Of a DNA stretch of 11,297 nt, positions 1 through 6,203 are shown piece by piece (position 1 is the stretch's first letter; every line of letters starts with the position of its first letter). Origin of the DNA: Vulcanimicrobiota bacterium (GTDB lineage Bacteria > Vulcanimicrobiota > Vulcanimicrobiia > Vulcanimicrobiales > Vulcanimicrobiaceae); NCBI GenBank assembly GCA_019233415.1, contig JAFAMK010000127.1, positions 1 to 11,297 on the forward strand, given 5' to 3'. A model generated the notes under the pieces. That model saw nothing but the letters and a program-made list of their open reading frames with translations, had not been told where the DNA came from and made no database searches. The position numbers and the translations under genes are program-made.

Positions 1-13
1 CCCGGGAGCGTCG

Positions 14-1294
14 ATGGCCGCGGTCCACGCTGAACCTCAAGCACTCACCGTACCGCCGGCGCGCGGCGGCCGCCTGTGGCGTTACCTCGCCGCGGCCGGG
101 CCAGGGCTGATCGTCGCGTTCGCCGACACCGAGGCCGGCAGCATCACGACCGCGGCGACCTCGGGCGCGCAGTTCGGGATGAAGCTCGTCCTGCTGCAAC
201 TGCTGCTGATCGTTCCGCTCTTCGTCGTCCAGGAGATGACGGTGCGCCTGGGGACCGTCACCGGGAAGGGCCACGCCCAGCTGATCCGCCAGCACTACGG
301 GCTCGCGTGGACCTGGGTCTCGCTCGGGACGATGCTGGTCACCAACCTCGCCGCGCTGGTCACCGAGTTCATCGGGGTCGCCGGCGTCGCGCTGATCTTC
401 GGCATTCCGCCCGCGCCGCTGGTGATCGGTTCCGCGGCGATCCTGATCGCGATCGCGTTCAGCGGCCGCTACAAGCGCGCCGAAGTGCTCGCGCTCGGGC
501 TGTGCCTGTTGGAGCTGCTGTTCATTCCCGCCGCGTTCGCCGCGCACCCGAACGGCTGGACGCTCGTGCGCGAAGGACTGCTCGGCAGCCAGCCGCTGGC
601 GAACCACGAGTACCTGCTGCTCGTCGCCGGCAACATCGGCGCGGTCATCATGCCGTGGATGATTTTCTACCAGCAGTCCGCGACGGTAGACAAGGGGCTG
701 ACGACGAATGACCTGCCGTCGGCGCGCATCGACACGGCGCTCGGCTCCGTGCTCACGCAGATCATCATGGTCGCGGTCGTCGTCACCTGCGCGGCGACGC
801 TGTTCGTGCACAACATCAACGTGTCGGATGCGGCGCACGCCGCGCTCGCACTCGTTCCGCTGACCGGCTCGAAGCTCGCGGGAATCGCGTTCGGCGCGGG
901 GCTGCTCGGCGCGGCGCTGCTCGGCGCGCTCGTCGTCTCGCTCGCGACGGCGTGGGCGTTCGGCGAAGCCTTCGCGTGGCGCTGCTCGCTCAACGCCGCG
1001 TGTTACGACGCGAAGCGCTTCTACGGCATGTACGCGGCGATGGTCGTCGTCGCCGCCGGCGTCGTGCTGATCCCGAACTTGCCGCTGATTCGCATCACCG
1101 TGTGGGTCGAGGCGTTCAACGCGTTCGTGCTGCCGATCGTGCTCGGCTTTCTGCTCGTGATGGCGAACGACAAGAAGATCCTCGGCAACCGCGTCAACTC
1201 CGCGCTCGGGAACGCGATCGCGATCGGCGTCGCGGTCAGCTGCGTCGGCCTGGGCCTCTGGTTCGGGACGCTGACGATCCTCGGCCAGGCTTAG
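14..1294 (+). CDS. Divergent Nramp-family (SLC11-like) divalent metal-ion transporter
   Basis: Predicted inner-membrane transporter of 426 residues, the usual size for bacterial Nramp proteins, with about 11 hydrophobic segments after a short cytoplasmic N-terminus. Family signs are GPGL at residues 29-32, SGAQFG at 50-55, the TGKGH stretch at 83-87 and the TM6 segment around IGAVIMPW (208-215). Known Nramp proteins bind Mn/Fe through a DPGN motif in TM1 and a Met in TM6, with TM6 histidines near the proton path. Here, by ungapped alignment from GPG to GAQFG, DPGN is replaced by E40-A41-G42-S43. M213 is kept, but the two TM6 histidines become W215 and Q220. The cation and coupling are therefore uncertain. 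The start is an ATG with GGGAG at 4-8, but the frame is open to the window edge, so a slightly longer protein is possible. No clear terminator follows. Confidence 0.88.
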   Translation: MAAVHAEPQALTVPPARGGRLWRYLAAAGPGLIVAFADTEAGSITTAATSGAQFGMKLVLLQLLLIVPLFVVQEMTVRLGTVTGKGHAQLIRQHYGLAWTWVSLGTMLVTNLAALVTEFIGVAGVALIFGIPPAPLVIGSAAILIAIAFSGRYKRAEVLALGLCLLELLFIPAAFAAHPNGWTLVREGLLGSQPLANHEYLLLVAGNIGAVIMPWMIFYQQSATVDKGLTTNDLPSARIDTALGSVLTQIIMVAVVVTCAATLFVHNINVSDAAHAALALVPLTGSKLAGIAFGAGLLGAALLGALVVSLATAWAFGEAFAWRCSLNAACYDAKRFYGMYAAMVVVAAGVVLIPNLPLIRITVWVEAFNAFVLPIVLGFLLVMANDKKILGNRVNSALGNAIAIGVAVSCVGLGLWFGTLTILGQA

Positions 1295-1320
1295 CAAGAA
1301 CTCGTTAGCAGGGCGAGCGG

Positions 1321-1348
1321 CTGACCGAAACTTAACTGACCGAGACTT
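1321..1348 (+). repeat. Imperfect tandem direct repeat, two 13-nt copies
   Basis: CTGACCGAAACTT (1321-1333) is followed by CTGACCGAGACTT (1336-1348). The copies match at 12 of 13 positions, with a 15-nt period. Tandem direct repeats upstream of genes are typical of binding sites for head-to-tail dimers such as OmpR/PhoB-type regulators, although those usually repeat every 10-11 bp. A regulatory role is inference. Confidence 0.5.
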
Positions 1349-1361
1349 CACATTGCTGTGA
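1348..1361. repeat. TCACA-N4-TGTGA inverted repeat
   Basis: Perfect 5-bp arms with a TTGC spacer, starting at the last base of the second direct-repeat copy. It resembles half-sites of Crp/Fnr-type operators but in the opposite (everted) order, so it should not be called a CRP site. It may be an operator for another dimeric regulator or chance. Confidence 0.3.
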
Positions 1362-1453
1362 TGGCGGTCGCATAGTCAAGATACGCAAACCCGGAAGACG
1401 CCCGACGGCACTGCGCAAGGGTGAGGGCGTCGCCTGACCACGGTACGTCCGCT

Positions 1454-1472
1454 CGATTGAACGTTTCAATCG
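1454..1472. promoter_or_regulatory. Dyad CGATTGAA-N3-TTCAATCG, candidate operator
   Basis: Perfect 8-bp arms around a CGT centre, about 80 nt before the lipoprotein start. Two further pairs are possible at the ends (GC at 1451-1452 with GC at 1474-1475) across a T/T mismatch. It is AT-rich in a GC-rich setting and lacks a following T-run, so an operator is more likely than a terminator. The TTGAA/TTCAA arms with a CG centre recall LacI-family operators, though the 3-nt centre is not typical. The binding protein is unknown. Confidence 0.4.
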
Positions 1473-1537
1473 TGCGGCGGGTCTGCGTTGCGCGCAGGCT
1501 CTCGGCGGTTCGTTTTCGGCCGCCGCCGTCTCCGCCC

Positions 1538-1542
1538 AGGGA
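1538..1542 (+). promoter_or_regulatory. Ribosome binding site AGGGA that decides the lipoprotein start
   Basis: AGGGA directly abuts the first ATG at 1543 (no spacing) but lies 9 nt before the next in-frame ATG at 1552, a normal distance. It therefore favours 1552 as the true start, which also gives a more usual signal peptide with the basic residues close to the N-terminus. Confidence 0.5.
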
Positions 1543-1551
1543 ATGCCGCCG

Positions 1552-2451
1552 ATGAGCCGACTCGCCATCCGATCCGCCGCCGCCCTTGCCGCACTGCTCG
1601 CGCTCGCCGCCTGCGGCGCGCCGCATTCCGCGACGAGCGTCCTGCCGTCGAACACGCAGCTTGCCGAGCTGCGCCGGCCCCAAGACACGCTGGGCGGCGC
1701 TCCGACGTTCGACGTGGACGTCCAAATCTACGACGCACCGCTCGCCAACGCGGCGCACGTGAACCTCGCCGTCGCCGGCGTCGAAGCCGTCTCCGGCTCG
1801 ACCGCCCATCCGATCGCGACCTACGCCACGCCGCAAGTCGTCGATCTGCTCGCGCTGCAGCACCAGGCGATGGCGATCACCGGCACGCTGCCGGTCGGGA
1901 ACTATCACGCGATCCGGCTCGTCGTCGATCCGTCGCGCTCGAACGTCGTCGGCACCGACGGAACGGTCTACCCGATGCACTTCGGCCGCTCGTCGCGCTG
2001 GAACCCCGCGTTCGTCGCGCTCGACGCGAACGCGCACGTGGACGGCACGGCGGGCGCGAGCGTGAGCCTCACGCTCGACTTCAACGTGCTCGAGTCGATC
2101 TCGCTGAGCGGCGGCGTCGCCTACGTCGATCCGAAGCTCATCGTCGCGCGCGGCGGTGCGAACGTCAGCGGGAAGGTCGTCAACGCCGCGGGCGCGCCGG
2201 TCGCGTTCGCAACGGTGACGGCGACCGACGCCGACGGCGACATGGCGAACGTGACGATCACCGGACCCGACGGAACGTTCGCGCTGCACGCGCTCGCGGC
2301 GGACGCGTACACGATCGCGGTCGCGAATTCGTCGACGACGCCGTTCGGCGAGCCGATCACCGCGATCGGCAACGACAAGGGTGCGGCTCCGTCGGTTCAC
2401 GCCGATCTGGCACCGGGTGACCAAATCGATCTCGGTACGCTGATCGACTAG
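1552..2451 (+). CDS. Lipoprotein with DUF4382 and carboxypeptidase-regulatory-like domain
   Basis: Predicted envelope lipoprotein of 299 residues (302 if the ATG at 1543 is used). From the 1552 start it has a basic N-terminus, a hydrophobic Ala/Leu segment and a lipobox L-A-A-C with the lipidated cysteine at residue 21. The next roughly 130 residues look like DUF4382: a YDAPL motif, then VNLAVAGVE, VVDLLAL and LPVGNYHAIRLVVD, all recognisable landmarks. The last roughly 90 residues, from NVSGKVVNAAGAPVAFATV through GPDGTFAL to AYTIAVA, form an Ig-like carboxypeptidase-regulatory domain, the same kind of module that starts the TonB receptor at 8319-10757. The molecular role of DUF4382 is unknown; surface binding or adhesion is only a guess. 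The stop is 5 nt before the next gene's GTG, so co-transcription is likely. Confidence 0.82.
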   Translation: MSRLAIRSAAALAALLALAACGAPHSATSVLPSNTQLAELRRPQDTLGGAPTFDVDVQIYDAPLANAAHVNLAVAGVEAVSGSTAHPIATYATPQVVDLLALQHQAMAITGTLPVGNYHAIRLVVDPSRSNVVGTDGTVYPMHFGRSSRWNPAFVALDANAHVDGTAGASVSLTLDFNVLESISLSGGVAYVDPKLIVARGGANVSGKVVNAAGAPVAFATVTATDADGDMANVTITGPDGTFALHALAADAYTIAVANSSTTPFGEPITAIGNDKGAAPSVHADLAPGDQIDLGTLID

Positions 2452-2456
2452 GCTTC

Positions 2457-4010
2457 GTGCTCCAGGAGGGAACGGCGACGGATCGCTCTGAGTCCGCGGT
2501 CCGCGAGGCACGCCTCGCGGTCCGCGCGGCGCGGTACGACGACGCCCTCGCGCTGCTCGACGGCTGCGCGCATTGGGATGCACCGCACGCCTGCGCCGGC
2601 ATTCTGCTGGTCGCGGAAGTGCACGTGCACCGCACTCCGGTCGCGGCCGTCGCGTTTCTGAGCACGTTCGACGAGCTGTTCGCCGGCGACGAAGACCGCT
2701 TCGCGTACGAGGTCGCGCTTGGCCGCGCGTACGTCGTCGTGCGCGACCTCGCCTCGGCGGAGCTGCACTACGCGGCGGCCGACGCGCTCGCGCCGCACGT
2801 CGCGAACGGCCCGGCGCTGCTCGGCTACCACCGTGCGCGCCTGCGCTGGCTGCGGCACGAAAACGATCCCGACGACGCGGGGCTCGCGCTCGCGCTCACG
2901 CATCCCGATCCGGCGGTCGCCGCGTCGGCGTACGCGCAGCGCGGCTGGATCCACGCCAGCCGCGGCGACTACACAGCGCAGATCGCCGACCTGCGGCGCG
3001 CGCTCGCGTACGCGAGCCGCGGCGACGGCGCGCTGCCGCCCGACCTCGCGGCGCTCGCGATCACCGCGCACTCGCTCGCGCGCGTCGCGTTCGAGACCGC
3101 CGACGACGCGGGGATGGACACCGCGCGCGCAGCGTACGACGCGATCGCATGGACCGACGACGTCGCGGTCCACCGCTACGCGACGCTGCGCATCCTCGGC
3201 TGGGACGCGTTCATGCGCGGGCGCGCCGGCCACGCGCAGTGGGCGTTCCGCGACGCAGCCGCGGTCGCGCCGAGCGTGGCCTGGCGCGTCATGGCGCACC
3301 TCGACCGCGCGTACGTCGCGCGGCTCGCCGGGAACGAGGTGTGGGCGATCGAGGAGCTGGCGCAGGCCGACCTCCTCGCGCACGAGGTCGCGTGGGAGTC
3401 GACGTACGGCGAGGAGCGCCAGGCGCTGGTCGTGCTCGCGACGCTCTTCGCGCCGGTCGACGCGGCGCGCGCGCAGCGCTACGCCGCGACCTACACGCGC
3501 ATCGGCACGGAGAACGTCAACCCGATGCTGGCGATCGCCGCCGACAAGCGCGCGGTCGGGTTCGCGCGCTACGCGCAGGGCCGCATCGACCAGACGCTCG
3601 GGCGGCGCGTCGCCGCGGTCGCCGCGCTCTGCGAGGCGTATGAAATTTTCGACGCGGCGGCGCACCACTACCGCGCCTCGCTCGCCGCCTCCGCGCTCGC
3701 GGAGCTGACCGGCGAGGCGGCCTGGCGCGACGCCGCGGTCGCGCACGCGCAGCACTATCCGGACTGCCCGCTCGGCGCGCTGGTCGACGTCGCGGTCGCG
3801 CGCGAGAGCGCGATCCCTCCCGCGCTCACAGCGCTTCAGCGCCAGATCGCGAAGGCGCTCTGGAGCGGTGCGAGCGAGCAGGAACTGTCGCGCCGGTTCA
3901 GCCGCAGCCTGTACACGATCGGCCAGCAGATCGACGCGATCTGCGCGGCGTTCGGCGCGCGCTCGCGGCGCGAGCTGCTCGACGAAGCCGCGCGGCGAGG
4001 TCTGTTGTGA
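2457..4010 (+). CDS. TPR-repeat protein with C-terminal LuxR-type HTH, putative transcriptional regulator
   Basis: A protein of 517 residues, mostly Ala/Arg-rich helical pairs of TPR type. Clear examples lie near residues 14-35 (REARLAVRAARYDDALALL), 158-185 (AYAQRGWIHASRGDYTAQI) and 280-305 (AHLDRAYVARLAGNEVWAIEEL). The last roughly 60 residues (from LTALQRQIAKAL, about 457, to the end) follow the LuxR/GerE helix-turn-helix pattern, including SGASEQEL, a recognition-helix-like YTIGQQI and the end SRRELLDEAARRGLL. Some consensus residues are altered (Q for E after LT, Q for H in the TV..H position), so DNA binding is likely but not certain. There is no receiver domain and no ATPase domain like that of MalT, so control may be through a partner bound by the TPRs. 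The GTG start lacks a good upstream ribosome site. The stop overlaps the next GTG by GTGA. No signal peptide or membrane segment is seen. Confidence 0.78.
   Translation: MLQEGTATDRSESAVREARLAVRAARYDDALALLDGCAHWDAPHACAGILLVAEVHVHRTPVAAVAFLSTFDELFAGDEDRFAYEVALGRAYVVVRDLASAELHYAAADALAPHVANGPALLGYHRARLRWLRHENDPDDAGLALALTHPDPAVAASAYAQRGWIHASRGDYTAQIADLRRALAYASRGDGALPPDLAALAITAHSLARVAFETADDAGMDTARAAYDAIAWTDDVAVHRYATLRILGWDAFMRGRAGHAQWAFRDAAAVAPSVAWRVMAHLDRAYVARLAGNEVWAIEELAQADLLAHEVAWESTYGEERQALVVLATLFAPVDAARAQRYAATYTRIGTENVNPMLAIAADKRAVGFARYAQGRIDQTLGRRVAAVAALCEAYEIFDAAAHHYRASLAASALAELTGEAAWRDAAVAHAQHYPDCPLGALVDVAVARESAIPPALTALQRQIAKALWSGASEQELSRRFSRSLYTIGQQIDAICAAFGARSRRELLDEAARRGLL
2464..2470 (+). 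promoter_or_regulatory. Strong Shine-Dalgarno sequence inside the start of the TPR/LuxR gene
   Basis: AGGAGGG lies 4 nt after the GTG start chosen for the TPR/LuxR gene. No ATG, GTG or TTG in any plus-strand frame sits at a suitable distance after it; in frame there is only ACG at 2478. Either the GTG at 2457 is reached by coupling from the lipoprotein stop at 2451, or a non-standard ACG start is used. It could also be chance. Confidence 0.3.
2501..2520 (+). repeat. Perfect 9-bp inverted repeat in the 5' coding part of the TPR/LuxR gene
   Basis: CCGCGAGGC and GCCTCGCGG are separated by AC, which would form a very stable short hairpin in the mRNA about 30 nt after the strong ribosome-site sequence. 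It is flanked by two copies of CGCGGTCCGCG (2495-2505 and 2516-2526) overlapping its arms. In DNA this GC-rich such repeats can arise from coding bias (here VREARLAVRAA), so a function in translation is only possible. Confidence 0.35.
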
Positions 4011-6124
4011 TCGCGTTCGCCGTCGTGCTCGTGCTCGCCGTCGGCGCCGCCGCGCTGTGGGCGGCGCGCCTGACGGCGGCCGTGCGCGCCGCGCGCCGCC
4101 GCGCCGCCGAAGAGATCGAGCGGCACTTCGACATTTTGGAGACGGTCGGCGACGGCATCTACGTCCTCGACGGCGATTTGCGCATCACGCACGTCAACGA
4201 GGAAGCGGAACGGCTGCTGCGCACGACCGCCGACGCGCTGGTCGGCCGCGCGCTCGACACCGTCGTCGACCCGCTCGCCTCCGAACTCGTTCCCGAGATT
4301 CGCGCAGCGCAGCGCAGCGGGAGCGTCGTCGAGCGGACCTGCGCGTTCGGCGCGACGCAGACGTGGATCGAGCTGCGGATCAAGCCCGCGGCGAACGAGA
4401 CGCTGGTCTCGCTGCGCGACGTCTCGGAACGAACGCGCGCGCAGGTGCGGATGCGCGAGAACGACCAGCGGCTGCGCCTGGTGACGAGCGACGTCGACGC
4501 GGTGCTGTGGACGACCGACCGCGCGGCGCGTTTCACGACGGTGACCGGCGGCGCGCTCGGCGACCTCGGCCTGAACGCGGAGCGGCTCATCGACCAGCCG
4601 TGCGACGCCCTCGTCGCCGAACATCTGCTGGCCGGCGTCTTCGCCGGCACGCCGCTGCGCTCGGAGAGCGCGCGCGGCGAGCGCTGGCTGCGCCACCACG
4701 TCGAGCCGCTGCGCGACGTCGACGGTGCGGTGATCGGCGCGGTCGGCGTCTCGCTCGACATCACCGAGATGAAGCGCGCGCAGCAGCGGCTGCTCGACGC
4801 GGCGCACCTCGACCGGCTGACGGGACTGCCGAACCGGCTCGCGCTCGAGCGGCTGATCGCCGACACGATCACCGCGGCCGAACGCGACCGCGGCCGCTTC
4901 GCGCTGCTGTTCGTCGACGTCGACCGCTTCAAGACGATCAACGACACGCTAGGCCACGGCGTCGGCGACGACGTGCTGCGCGAGATCGCCGTGCGGCTGC
5001 GCGAGACGCTGCGCGCCGACGACGTGATCGCGCGGCCCGGTGGCGACGAGTTCATCGTACTGATCCCGCGCGTGCAGCGGGAGAGCGAGCTGGAGATGGT
5101 CGCGCTGCGGCTGATGCGCGCGCTGACGCAGCCGGTCGGCGCGCGCGGCCGCGAGCTGTTCGTGAGCGCCAGCGTCGGCGCCGCCCTCTACCCCGACCAC
5201 GGCGCGGACGGCGAGGCGCTGGTCGCGCACGCCGACGCCGCGATGTACCGCGCGAAGGCGTCGGGCGGAAACCGCTTCGCGATCTTCGACGACGCGATGG
5301 AGGCCGCGGCCGCCGAGCGCCTGACGCTCGAGAACGACCTGCGCCACGCCATCCAGCGCGACGAGCTGCGGCTGCTGTTTCAGCCGGTCGTCGATGTCGC
5401 GACGCAGCGGCTCGTCGGCTGCGAGGCGCTGCTGCGCTGGAACCACCGCGAGCGCGGCGCGATTCCGCCGTCGGTCTTCGTTCCGATCGCCGAAGAGACC
5501 GGCGCGATCGTCGCGCTCGACCGCTGGGTGCTGCGCGAAGCGTGCGCGGCGCTCGCGCGCATCCGCGTCCTGCAGCCCGACTTTCGCATGGCGGTCAACT
5601 TCGCGGCGCGCGACCTGCGTGAGCCCGACCTGCGCGACGTCGTCGCGGCGCTGCTGCACGAGCACGACCTGCCGGCGAGCGCGCTCGCGATCGAGGTCAG
5701 CGAGCACGCGGCGCTCGACGACACCGCGATCCCCGCGCTGACCGGGCTGTGCGCGCTCGGCGTCCACGTCGTCGTCGACGACTTCGGAATCGGGTACAGC
5801 TCGCTCGCATGCCTGAAGCGGCTTCCGATCACCGGGCTCAAGATCGACCGCGAGTTCGTCCGCGACATCACCGAGGATCCGCACGACCAGGCGATCGTCG
5901 GGTCGATCGTCGCGATCGCGAAGGCGCTCGGGCTGCACGTGACGGCCGAGGGGATCGAGACCGACGAGCAGTTCGCCCACCTCGCCGCCGCCGGCTGCCA
6001 CGCGGCGCAGGGCTACCGGTTCGGCCGGCCGGTCCCGTACGAGCGCATCGAAGCGCGCGCCGCCGCCCGTTTACCAATCCTTTACGCGCCGGAACTTTAC
6101 ACGACCATGACGGACGGCCGATAG
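4007..6124 (+). CDS. Membrane-anchored PAS-PAS-GGDEF-EAL protein (diguanylate cyclase/phosphodiesterase), first copy
   Basis: A 705-residue enzyme predicted to make and break cyclic di-GMP. In order: one N-terminal membrane helix (about 2-20), a basic linker, PAS1 (about 41-145, starting near ILETVGDGIYVLD), PAS2 with its C-terminal cap (about 153-260, ending VGVSLDITEMKRAQ), GGDEF (about 265-425) and EAL (about 440-685). The cyclase motif GGDEF is intact at 345-349 and the RxxD product-inhibition site is present as R336-ADD339. The phosphodiesterase signature is EALLRW at 473-478, with Asn in MAVNF, Glu in IEVSEH, DDFG at 591-594, Lys in LKIDREF, Glu in TAEGIET and Gln in AQGYRFG all kept. 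Both activities are thus possible; the net direction cannot be told. There is no periplasmic domain, so sensing by PAS is cytoplasmic. The GTG start overlaps the upstream stop (GTGA), implying translational coupling to the TPR/LuxR gene. Confidence 0.93.
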   Translation: MIAFAVVLVLAVGAAALWAARLTAAVRAARRRAAEEIERHFDILETVGDGIYVLDGDLRITHVNEEAERLLRTTADALVGRALDTVVDPLASELVPEIRAAQRSGSVVERTCAFGATQTWIELRIKPAANETLVSLRDVSERTRAQVRMRENDQRLRLVTSDVDAVLWTTDRAARFTTVTGGALGDLGLNAERLIDQPCDALVAEHLLAGVFAGTPLRSESARGERWLRHHVEPLRDVDGAVIGAVGVSLDITEMKRAQQRLLDAAHLDRLTGLPNRLALERLIADTITAAERDRGRFALLFVDVDRFKTINDTLGHGVGDDVLREIAVRLRETLRADDVIARPGGDEFIVLIPRVQRESELEMVALRLMRALTQPVGARGRELFVSASVGAALYPDHGADGEALVAHADAAMYRAKASGGNRFAIFDDAMEAAAAERLTLENDLRHAIQRDELRLLFQPVVDVATQRLVGCEALLRWNHRERGAIPPSVFVPIAEETGAIVALDRWVLREACAALARIRVLQPDFRMAVNFAARDLREPDLRDVVAALLHEHDLPASALAIEVSEHAALDDTAIPALTGLCALGVHVVVDDFGIGYSSLACLKRLPITGLKIDREFVRDITEDPHDQAIVGSIVAIAKALGLHVTAEGIETDEQFAHLAAAGCHAAQGYRFGRPVPYERIEARAAARLPILYAPELYTTMTDGR

Positions 6125-6134
6125 AAGCTATACC
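6107..6134 (+). promoter_or_regulatory. Possible sigma70-like promoter before the second GGDEF-EAL gene
   Basis: ATGACG (6107-6112) and TATACC (6129-6134) are separated by 16 nt, each matching 4 of 6 consensus bases, overlapping the end of the preceding gene. The stretch 6070-6150 is markedly more AT-rich than its surroundings. Transcription would begin near 6141, just before the AAGGGA of the leader ORF, giving a very short 5' leader. Consensus matches are moderate and the organism's sigma preferences are unknown. Confidence 0.22.
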
Positions 6135-6158
6135 GCCTGGTAAGGGACTGGCTCACGG

Positions 6159-6203
6159 ATGACCCACCTCTTCGCACTCGAACGGCCGACGGTTTCGCGG
6201 TGA
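6159..6203 (+). CDS. Possible 14-codon leader ORF coupled to the second GGDEF-EAL gene
   Basis: ATG at 6159 opens a 14-residue reading frame (MTHLFALERPTVSR) ending in TGA at 6201-6203. Its stop overlaps the GTG start of the next gene as GTGA, the same arrangement that joins the two previous genes. AAGGGA at 6142-6147 lies 11 nt before the ATG, somewhat far but usable, while the GTG at 6200 has no ribosome site of its own. Translation of this short frame could therefore deliver ribosomes to the next gene. The peptide resembles nothing I know. With so short a frame, chance cannot be excluded. Confidence 0.3.
   Translation: MTHLFALERPTVSR

Larger units (their letters stand above)
1295..1551. 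promoter_or_regulatory. Repeat-rich intergenic control region
   Basis: The only sizeable gap in the window, about 255 nt between the Nramp stop and the lipoprotein start. It holds a 13-nt imperfect tandem repeat (1321-1348), a TCACA/TGTGA dyad (1348-1361), a 7-bp inverted repeat with a 21-nt loop (GACGCCC at 1397-1403, GGGCGTC at 1425-1431) and a strong dyad at 1454-1472. It is less GC-rich than its surroundings near 1320-1385. I could not find a convincing -35/-10 pair with proper spacing, so the promoter of the downstream operon is inferred from position, not seen. No open reading frame here looks real. Confidence 0.45.

Noticed and set aside
1348..1361. CRP/FNR binding site
   Set aside because: The half-sites are in the reverse order (TCACA then TGTGA with 4 nt between) from the TGTGA-N6-TCACA consensus.
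1353..1376. A -35/-10 promoter made of TTGCTG and CATAGT
   Set aside because: The spacing is only 12 nt, and no better -10 lies at 16-18 nt.
1348..2583. A 411-residue minus-strand frame crossing the control region and the lipoprotein gene
   Set aside because: Composed almost wholly of Arg-rich low-complexity sequence; the opposing lipoprotein has a lipobox and two recognisable domains.
2448..3755. A 435-residue minus-strand frame opposite the TPR/LuxR gene
   Set aside because: Arg/Val/Ala-rich low-complexity product without any recognisable motif; the plus-strand frame has TPR and HTH features and fits the operon spacing.
3868..5622. A 584-residue plus-strand frame overlapping the first GGDEF-EAL gene
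   Set aside because: Arg/Ala repeats from frame-shifted reading of GC-rich codons; the GGDEF-EAL frame carries all catalytic motifs.
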